A stretch of DNA of 8,825 nucleotides from an uncultured Bacteroidales bacterium. GTDB taxonomy: Bacteria > Bacteroidota > Bacteroidia > Bacteroidales > UBA4417. The DNA is taken from positions 1-8,825 of the forward strand of contig CAIXAQ010000478.1 of assembly GCA_903917425.1 (NCBI GenBank), read 5' to 3'. A model generated the notes under the pieces. It saw only the letters and a list, made by a program, of their open reading frames with translations, made no database searches and had not been told where the DNA came from. How positions within the stretch are numbered: position 1 is the first letter of the stretch; each line of letters starts with the position of its first letter. Shown piece by piece: positions 1 to 7,200 of this stretch. Made by a program: the position numbers and the translations under genes.

Positions 1-3000
1 ATTCCCGGCGATCATATCATGATTGTTGGTGGAGTATCTCAGAATAAAGCAGTTGTTGAATTCCTAGGGAAGAAACATCCTGATATTTATATACCGGAAC
101 AAGCTCCTTATTTTGAAGCCTTTGGAGCTGCTATCTACGGTATCAGTCATAATTTACCCCTTTTTGAACCAATAAACGAAATTTTTATTGAACGCGGAAG
201 CCTGTTTACCTTTCACAAACCTCTCACCGAATTTGCGCATAAGGTGCATTTCAGGCCCAGGGAAGAGATGGTGAAGGACCAGGGTCAGGATTGCATTCTT
301 GGAATTGATGTAGGATCGACCACCACAAAAGGCGTGATAATCCGCAATTCCGATTGCCGCATCGTGGCAGCAGAATATATCTATACCCTTGGCAACCCGA
401 TAAAAGCATCGAAACTGGTTTATGAATCGCTTCGCAAACAGGTAAGCAATGACATAAAGATTACCGGACTCGGAGTTACAGGTTCAGGAAGGCATCTGAC
501 CGCCCTGCACGCGGGAACCAGGGGAATCATTAACGAAATATCGGCGCATGCGCGGGCTTCCGTGTTTTTTGATCCTGATGTGGATACAATTTTCGAAATC
601 GGCGGACAGGATGCAAAATACACCTTTCTCAACAACAAAGTGCCCGCCGATTATGCCATGAACGAAGCCTGTTCGGCCGGCACCGGATCATTTATTGAAG
701 AAGCTGCTTTCGAATCGGTGAAAATAAAGCTCGATGAAATTGAACCGTTAGCCATGAAATCAGGCAAGCCGCTGAATTTCAGGGATCAATGTGCGGCGTT
801 GATAGGTTCGGATATAAATTCAGCCTTGCAGGAGAATTTCACCAGGGAAGATATCCTGGCGGGCCTGGTCTATTCCATTTGCATGAATTATGTGAACCGT
901 GTTAAAGGCAAGCGACCCGTCGGAAAAAAAATATTAATGCAGGGTGGTGTTTGTTACAACAAGGCCATACCTATTGCCATGGCTGCTATTACAGGCAAAG
1001 AAATCGTTGTGCCACCTTACCCGGGATTGATGGGCGCTTTTGGGACAGCGCTAAAGATAAAAGAAGAAATAGAAACCGGTTCGCTCGAAAAAGGAGATTT
1101 CAGCCTGAAGCAACTGGTTGACAGGGAATTTTCATCCGGCCAATCCTTCATTTGCAGGGATAAATCAAATAGCTGCGACCGGAAATGCGAAATCAGCACA
1201 TTTGCCATTGACGGCAGGAAGTTTTCATTCGGCGGTGCCTGCAATAAATATTACGACAAAGTAACGCACACCGAAGCCAACTGGCAGAAAAATGACTTTG
1301 TTACCCGGCGGATGGACAGAATATTTGCACAAAATGAATTCCCTTGCTTACCTGACCATACTAAAACCATCGGGTTAAACCTGACTTTTACTGTAAACCG
1401 TTTGTTCCCGCTTTACCAGTCCTTTTTTAACTCTTTGGGATTCAAAGTACTATTGCCCGATTATGTGGATACAAATGGTTTCGGGAACCAGCATTCTTCG
1501 TTTTGCTACCCGGTGGAATTAGCTCACGGCTTGTTTTACAACCTGTTGACAAAAAATCCGGACTACATTTTCATTCCCGAACTTTACGAAATGCATGTCC
1601 CCGGTTGCGAGCATCATCCCAAGGATTCGAACGCCACCTGCGTATTTATCAGCAAAGAAGCCAATTACCTGGGCCAGGCATTTAAAATAAATGACATTGG
1701 AAACAAACTGCTCCACCCCTACCTGAATTTTGCAAAGGGATACCGCTCTGCTCAGCAAAGCTTTATTGACATTGCGAAACAGCTTGGTGAAAACAATAAA
1801 AAGAAAGCGGTTTCTGCTTTCGAAAACGCGATAAAACAGCAGGAGGCAGCCGACAGGGATATTTTAAAATCGGGTGAAGATTTTCTCGCTGCTCTCGAAG
1901 CTGATCCTTCTGCGGTCGCCATAGTGCTGGTTGGAAGAGATTATAATGCTTTCTCCGGCATTGCCAATAAGGGAATTCCTCAGAAATTTGCATCGCTGGG
2001 ATTACAGGTTGTTCCTTATGATATCCTCAACAGTAAGGATGAGGATATCAGCAGTTACCAGTCGTGGGAAGCAGGTAAAAAGATACTCCGTGTTGCCAAA
2101 ACCATCCGGAAACATCCCCAGCTTTTTGCAACGTATATTTCCAATTATTCGTGTGGACCCGATTCGATACTGGTGCCGCTTTTCCGCGGCATTATGGGCG
2201 GCAAGCCTTCGCTAACGCTCGAACTCGACCAGCACACGGCTGATGCAGGCATCAATACCCGGATTGACGCTTTCCTTGATGTAGTGCGCAATTACCGAAA
2301 ATCGGAACACAGGGAACTTTCTCCCGGAAACGGGCATTTTAAACCTGCAAAAATTGTGACGGAGAGAAAGCAATCCTTCTTTATTGACTCTTTTGGAAAT
2401 AAGTTTGATCTTAAGCATCCTGATGTTCAGATAGTTATTCCCTGTATCGGCGATATGGCAGCCGCCTTGTTTGCAGCCAGCCTCCGCAGCCTGGGTTACC
2501 ATGCGTTGGCTATGCCCGAAATGGATCACGAAATCGTGGCAACCGGTCTGAGGTACACATCGGGCAAGGAGTGCCTGCCCCTTATTCTGCTTACGGGTAC
2601 GCTGATGAATTACGTGAATAACAATGGACACGAAGGTAAAAAATCGGCATTCTTTAATATAGGCGGCACCAGTGCATGCCGGGTCGCCCAGTATCCTGTA
2701 TTCCTGTCCAACCTTGTTAAATCGCAGCAAATCAAAGATGTTGCTATGTTTACGCTTATGAGCCAGGAAGGATACCTGGGGCTCACAAAAGGTTTCCTGA
2801 AACGCTCGATGGAGGCGATAATCATAAATGATGTACTGGAAGATGTCCGCTCGGGAATACTGGCGAATGCGAAAGATCCTGAAAACGGGCTGCAAATTTT
2901 CTACACGCAGTTTGAGAAACTGGTGGAAGTTTTCAGCAACAATTATAATATGCTTTTCAGGGAACTGAAACGATTCAGCAAATACATAGGCGAACATGTT

Positions 3001-3705
3001 CCTTACCGCATACCCGTATCTGAATCAAAATACATAGCACTTACAGGTGAAATTTTTGTGCGCCACAACCAGTTTGCACACAAACAACTGAACCACTATT
3101 TTGGCAAACACGGTTTTGTTTTGAAAGATGCCTACATATCCGAATGGGTTAAATACCTCGACTACGCCTGGCGAAAAGGAGTGGACCGTCCTGATTTCTC
3201 ACCGGGGGATATCCTGAACAGGCTGATACGCGAGCAATACATTACACTGGCAGAGGCAAGGGTACAGAAAATCCTGTCTGAAACCGGTTATTGTAAAATT
3301 CATAAAACCAATATAGTAAACGTTGTAAAACACAGCCTGCATGTGTTACCGCTCGAATCCACCGGCGAACCGGCTCTTACCCTGGGAACCGCGCTGGCAC
3401 AAGGGTATGAGGAGTATTGCGGCATTATAAATATAGGCCCGTTTGGCTGCCTTCAAACCCGCATAGGCGAAGCAATTACAGGGCCGGAAATGAACCTGGG
3501 GAGCAAAAAAACTGTTAAGCAAAACCTGGGAACCCCCTACCAGATTCCGCCACACCTGAAAGAGAAAACGGATATCCCTTTTCTTACCATTGAGTGTGAT
3601 GGCATGGGTTTTCCACAAATTATAGAGGCACGGCTCGAAACATTCCTGATACAGGTGGAACGGGCTGCCGAAAACATGAAAAAGGCAACACCAAGGCCGT
3701 TCTGA
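1..3705 (+). CDS. Fused acyl-CoA dehydratase activase / HgdB-like iron-sulfur protein, 5'-truncated
   Basis: Family members use ATP hydrolysis to push one electron from an iron-sulfur activase onto a 2-hydroxyacyl-CoA dehydratase or double-cubane-cluster partner; here activase and partner-like parts share one cytoplasmic chain. The frame is open at base 1, so the start is upstream; the ATG at base 19 lies inside a conserved strand and is not the start. Codons are numbered from base 1. Codons 1-45 are the end of a first BadF-type ATPase module (GGVSQN at 10-15). A second, complete module spans about 98-350: phosphate loop GIDVGSTTTK (101-110), EIGGQDAKY (199-207), NEACSAGTGSF with Cys224, DQCAAL with Cys264, and GGVCYN (315-320). 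Cys224 and Cys264 match the two cluster ligands of HgdC-type activases. A Cys-rich linker follows (Cys385, 392, 396, 414), then a DUF2229-like region from about 457 (FCYPVELAHG, Cys502) and an HgdB-like tail (SCGPDS Cys718, GKECLP Cys858, ACRVAQY Cys893, GPFGC Cys1150). About 200 residues are probably missing. The family is clear; the substrate is unknown. Confidence 0.9.
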   Translation: MPGDHIMIVGGVSQNKAVVEFLGKKHPDIYIPEQAPYFEAFGAAIYGISHNLPLFEPINEIFIERGSLFTFHKPLTEFAHKVHFRPREEMVKDQGQDCILGIDVGSTTTKGVIIRNSDCRIVAAEYIYTLGNPIKASKLVYESLRKQVSNDIKITGLGVTGSGRHLTALHAGTRGIINEISAHARASVFFDPDVDTIFEIGGQDAKYTFLNNKVPADYAMNEACSAGTGSFIEEAAFESVKIKLDEIEPLAMKSGKPLNFRDQCAALIGSDINSALQENFTREDILAGLVYSICMNYVNRVKGKRPVGKKILMQGGVCYNKAIPIAMAAITGKEIVVPPYPGLMGAFGTALKIKEEIETGSLEKGDFSLKQLVDREFSSGQSFICRDKSNSCDRKCEISTFAIDGRKFSFGGACNKYYDKVTHTEANWQKNDFVTRRMDRIFAQNEFPCLPDHTKTIGLNLTFTVNRLFPLYQSFFNSLGFKVLLPDYVDTNGFGNQHSSFCYPVELAHGLFYNLLTKNPDYIFIPELYEMHVPGCEHHPKDSNATCVFISKEANYLGQAFKINDIGNKLLHPYLNFAKGYRSAQQSFIDIAKQLGENNKKKAVSAFENAIKQQEAADRDILKSGEDFLAALEADPSAVAIVLVGRDYNAFSGIANKGIPQKFASLGLQVVPYDILNSKDEDISSYQSWEAGKKILRVAKTIRKHPQLFATYISNYSCGPDSILVPLFRGIMGGKPSLTLELDQHTADAGINTRIDAFLDVVRNYRKSEHRELSPGNGHFKPAKIVTERKQSFFIDSFGNKFDLKHPDVQIVIPCIGDMAAALFAASLRSLGYHALAMPEMDHEIVATGLRYTSGKECLPLILLTGTLMNYVNNNGHEGKKSAFFNIGGTSACRVAQYPVFLSNLVKSQQIKDVAMFTLMSQEGYLGLTKGFLKRSMEAIIINDVLEDVRSGILANAKDPENGLQIFYTQFEKLVEVFSNNYNMLFRELKRFSKYIGEHVPYRIPVSESKYIALTGEIFVRHNQFAHKQLNHYFGKHGFVLKDAYISEWVKYLDYAWRKGVDRPDFSPGDILNRLIREQYITLAEARVQKILSETGYCKIHKTNIVNVVKHSLHVLPLESTGEPALTLGTALAQGYEEYCGIINIGPFGCLQTRIGEAITGPEMNLGSKKTVKQNLGTPYQIPPHLKEKTDIPFLTIECDGMGFPQIIEARLETFLIQVERAAENMKKATPRPF

Positions 3706-3711
3706 AAGCTT

Positions 3712-3743
3712 GAGCAGGATAATTCACGAGTAGGATAATTCAT
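3712..3743. repeat. Two tandem copies of a 16-base unit just after a stop codon
   Basis: Copy one is 3712-3727 and copy two is 3728-3743. They are directly adjacent and match at 14 of 16 positions, sharing an uninterrupted 11-base core AGGATAATTCA (3716-3726 and 3732-3742). Both differences are C-to-T changes. The array starts six bases after the TGA of the upstream gene (3703-3705). It looks like a slipped-strand duplication; a binding-site role is possible but unsupported. Confidence 0.75.
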
Positions 3744-3875
3744 AAAAATAATTAGCCGATCCGTTTGCTTACTTCCGAAACAGAAGATTTGTCAGGAATT
3801 TACTACCTGGGAAGGGGCATACAAATACGGAACGGATGCCTACAATTTTCATAAGCCAATTTCAAGACTATACAG

Positions 3876-3898
3876 CAGGAAAGTCCTGGATTTTTTTT
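3876..3898 (+). terminator. Candidate weak intrinsic terminator of the activase gene
   Basis: CAGGA (3876-3880) and TCCTG (3884-3888) can form a five-base-pair stem closed by the loop AAG, followed after two bases by eight consecutive T (3891-3898). The order stem then T-run suits termination on the plus strand about 170 bases after the activase stop. The stem is short, so this is tentative. An alternative pairing, CTGGAT (3886-3891) with ATCCAG (3915-3920), would sequester part of the same sequence. Confidence 0.35.
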
Positions 3899-4037
3899 CT
3901 GCATTTATAAAAGCATCCAGATCAGGGTAACATACCAAAAACTTCAGCTTGCCTGTACAAATTAAGTAAAGCGATGTCAATTCAATTACCGGGTTGACTG
4001 TAATATATTTTTACACTATTCAAACAATATCGCTAAC

Positions 4038-4073
4038 TATTGCATCATATTTCGCAATAAAACAAGCATGTTT
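4038..4073. repeat. Two adjacent small inverted repeats
   Basis: TATTGC (4038-4043) and GCAATA (4054-4059) form a six-base inverted repeat around ten bases. It is followed at once by AAACA (4060-4064) and TGTTT (4069-4073) around AGCA. They lie about 40-70 bases upstream of the candidate -33 element of the sensor gene, where an activator or repressor site could sit. The arms are short and AT-rich, so chance is a real alternative. Confidence 0.25.
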
Positions 4074-4085
4074 CATTATCGGTAT

Positions 4086-4188
4086 TATTGATTTAAAATT
4101 GTCGTAAATTATTTTAGCAGCAATGTAAAAAGTGTTATCTTTAGCCAATACTTTGTGGCAAATAACCAGGAAATGTATTGATTTAAAA
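4086..4188. repeat. 13-base AT-rich direct repeat flanking the candidate promoter
   Basis: The sequence TATTGATTTAAAA occurs exactly at 4086-4098 and again at 4176-4188, 90 bases apart start to start. One copy lies upstream of the candidate -33/-7 promoter elements and the other downstream of the inferred transcription start. This placement would suit a looping or roadblock operator, but the repeat is AT-rich inside an AT-rich spacer, and its function is only a guess. Confidence 0.4.
4112..4143 (+). promoter_or_regulatory. Candidate Bacteroidota-type promoter for the multi-PAS gene
   Basis: TATCTTTA at 4136-4143 matches the Bacteroidota -7 consensus TAnnTTTG except at the last base. TTTT at 4112-4115, 20 bases upstream, can serve as the -33 element (consensus TTTG or TTG). 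The inferred transcription start is near 4149-4151, giving a leader of about 135 bases before the ATG at 4286. The match is by eye; such AT-rich motifs recur by chance, so confidence is moderate at best. Confidence 0.4.
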
Positions 4189-4285
4189 AAACACAAGCGG
4201 GTAATTTGTGAGCACCAAGGCCAAAACCAAAGTAAAAGGTCATTGTCAACCGCCAGGAATGGCAGGCGATTAAACGGATAACTTA

Positions 4286-7200
4286 ATGAAAAAACAAAAG
4301 AAAAACCTGGACGCCCAGGCAGAACTTCGCTATAAGGCAGAAGATTTGCTAAAGAAGAAATCCATCAACCCATCAGTGAATCAAGCTGTCAGCGGCACGG
4401 AAGCCGATGCCTTAAAGCTGATACACGAACTGGAAGTCAGGCAGATAGAGCTTAACATGATGATGGATGAACTTGAACTGGCAAAAAAACAAAACGAGGA
4501 TCTGAACAAATCCTTGTTCCAGGCAAATCATTCCATTATGATGATGATTGATCCTGAAACTGGCAAAATCAAAGATGCGAATACCGCAGCATGTAAATTT
4601 TATGGCTGGACGAATACTGAAATGTGCAGCAAGAATATTTCGGATATAAATCCGCTTTCAAAAGCTGAAATGAGCATCGAGATGCAGAAAGCCAGGAAAG
4701 AAAAACGGAATCATTTCCTTTTTAAACACATTTTGGCGAATGGAGAGCTGCGCGATGTTGAAGTATACTCAAGTCCTGTTTCATCAGGCAATACCACACT
4801 GTTGCATTCCATTGTACATGATATGACCGAGAGGATAACAACAGAAGAAAAACTCCGGAAAAGCGAAGAAAAATACCGTAACCTGGTTGAATCGATAAGC
4901 GATGTGGTTTACGAAATTACCGTCACAGGCATCATCAAATATGTAAGCCGATCCTCAATAAATGTTTTAGGGTACACTCCGGAAGAAGTAATTGGTAAAA
5001 ATATTCTAAATTTTATTCACCCCGACGACCAGCAGATGATTGCCGGTCGCTTGTCAACTTTAAAACTTAAGGATTATAACTTTCTCGAATACAGGTATAT
5101 CAATAAATCGGGTGAAATTTGCTGGGTTCGGTCGTCAACCAATGCTGTCGTTGAAAATGGCATCATCATTGGTGGAGCAGGTACACTTACGGATATAACT
5201 GAACGAAGACTTGCTGAAGCAGCGATATTTGAAAGTGAAGAAAAATATTCCAGGATTTTCGACACATCGCCTTATGCGATCATGGTTACAGATGCCATTA
5301 ACAGTAAAATCATTGAGGTAAACAAAGCTTTTACAGCCATATCAGGTTACACCAGGGAAGAGGCTGTTGGCGATTCGACCATCGGCCTGAAACTATGGGC
5401 AAAAATGGAAGACCGCAACCGGGTAATCTCTGAACTTGTAGAGGGTAAGGAATTATCCGCAGAGGAATTCCTGTTTTTAACAAAGTCAGGTAAAACCATT
5501 ACAGCCCAGTTTTCTGCCCAGGCCATTCAACTGGCCAATAGACTGTATATCCTATCCAGTATCGTTGATATTACCGAGCGCAAACTGGCTGAATCAGCCC
5601 TACGCGAAAGCGAGTCGCTTTACAAAGCAATACTCAATACTTCACCCGACAACATAACAATTACCGATTTAAACGGCACTATCCTGATTTCTTCCTCAAA
5701 AGCCCTCACCATGTTTGGCTACGAGAGCATGGAGCAACTGATTGGCCATAATTTGAACGAGTACATTGTTGCCGGAGACAGGGACCGCGCAATGACAGAA
5801 ATTGGCAAAATGCATCAGGGCATTTTAACTGGCCCCGCAAACTATAAAGCTGTGCACGCCGATAAAACATTCTTTGATATCGAAGTGAATGGCGAGATGA
5901 TGAGAGACATTGACGGAACGCCAACAAGAATGGTTTTTGTAGTCCGTGATGTTAGCGAACGTTTGAAGGCCGAACAAATTATAAAGGAAAGCGAGAAAAA
6001 ATTCCAGGCAATTATCCAATCACAATCCGAAGGCATTGGCCTTGTAAACGAGCACGAAGTTTTTGATTTTGCTAACCTGGCAGCCTCAAAGATTTTTGAA
6101 ACCGATCAACTTATCGGACTTTCCCTGTATGATTTTTTATCGCCTGGCGAAAAGGAACGAATAAACCAGCAAACCCAGTCCAGGCAGAACGGAATTTCGA
6201 ATAATTACGAACTCCGGATAAAGACGCCCAAGGGAAATGATAAATATATTAGCATCAGTTCTTCGCCCCGGCTGGATGAAAACGGCAATTATACAGGTGC
6301 TTATGGCGTTTTTCACGACGTTACCGATCAAAAGCTGGCGCAGGATGAAATAAAGAATAAAACGACCCTCCTTACCAACCTCATTATCAATCTGGAAGAA
6401 GGGATACTGCTCGAAAGTGCAGACCGGAAAATTTTAATGACAAACCAGTTGTTCTGCGATATGTTTGCCATCCCCGCCCCACCTGCAGCTCTTATTGGTG
6501 CTGATTGCTCGGACTCGGCCGAACAAAGCAAAATGCTGTTCCAAAATCCTGACAGTTTCGTTGCAGACATCAATAAAATACTTGCCGATAAAAAAATAAT
6601 ACTCGACTTCGAACTTAAACTTGCTGACGGAAGGTATTTCGAGAGGGATTATATACCAACTTATATAGAAAATACGTATAGTGGCCATTTATGGAAATAC
6701 CGTGATATAACAGACCGTAAGGTAACAGAAAACCAGATCAGGCTGAGCGAAGAAAAATTCCGTTCAATAACCGAGCAAACCAGCGACCTTATCGCCATTG
6801 CCGATGAAAACGGTATTATAACGTATGCCTCGTCTGCCTCTGATTCTATTTTTCACATCTCGCCCGAAAAGATAGTAGGCCGCAACTTCATCAGTTTTGT
6901 AGCCGAAACCGATATTGCCAGGGCCATTCAGGCTTTCGGTGACTGCATGAATAAGGATGGCGGCATAAAAAATGCCGAATTCCTCATGAAACGTGACGAT
7001 GGCAGTACATTTTTCGGTGAGCTTAACGGCTCAAAATTCCAATCCGCAACGCAGCTTGGCACTTTGGTTACCATCCGCGATGTTAGCGAACGCAAAGGGA
7101 TTGAAGAAGAATTAATCAAACTATCGAAAGCCGTTGATCAAAGCCCTGCCATGATCTGTATCACCGACCTTGACGGGAACATACAATACGCAAACTCAAA

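Larger units (their letters stand above)
3706..4285. other. 580-base AT-rich spacer without a convincing gene
   Basis: All short frames here lack a plausible start, are broken by stops, or show no recognisable protein. The spacer holds a 16-base tandem repeat (3712-3743), a weak hairpin plus T-run (3876-3898), small inverted repeats, a 13-base direct repeat (4086-4098 and 4176-4188) and a candidate promoter (4112-4143). A 7-base inverted repeat, ATCCGTT at 3759-3765 and AACGGAT at 3831-3837, encloses a smaller GGCAT/ATGCC pair (3816-3820 and 3836-3840); these arms are short and may be chance. The length is generous for a spacer between co-directional bacterial genes and fits two separate transcription units. 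A small RNA cannot be excluded by eye, but no known RNA family was recognised. Confidence 0.7.

Noticed and set aside
19..21. ATG at base 19 as the true start of the activase gene
   Set aside because: The frame is open upstream to base 1 and this Met sits inside the conserved strand leading to GGVSQN, so the gene must start before the window.
2212..2997. 261-codon open frame on the minus strand inside the activase gene
   Set aside because: It lies wholly opposite a well-supported coding region with conserved motifs; its translation shows no recognisable domain and has the look of an antisense shadow.
3753..3909. Possible remnant of a small gene in the spacer
   Set aside because: A frame is open from about 3753 to a TAA near 3907, but it has no start codon near its beginning and the translation resembles nothing I recognise.
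4251..4268. Hairpin CGCC/GGCG just upstream of the sensor start
   Set aside because: Only four base pairs around a ten-base loop; too weak to call a regulatory structure.
4208..4273. Possible 21-codon upstream peptide starting at GTG 4208
   Set aside because: It is in frame with the sensor gene and ends at TAA 4271-4273, but it has no clear ribosome binding site and no recognisable sequence; its main use is to show that the sensor start cannot lie further upstream in this frame.
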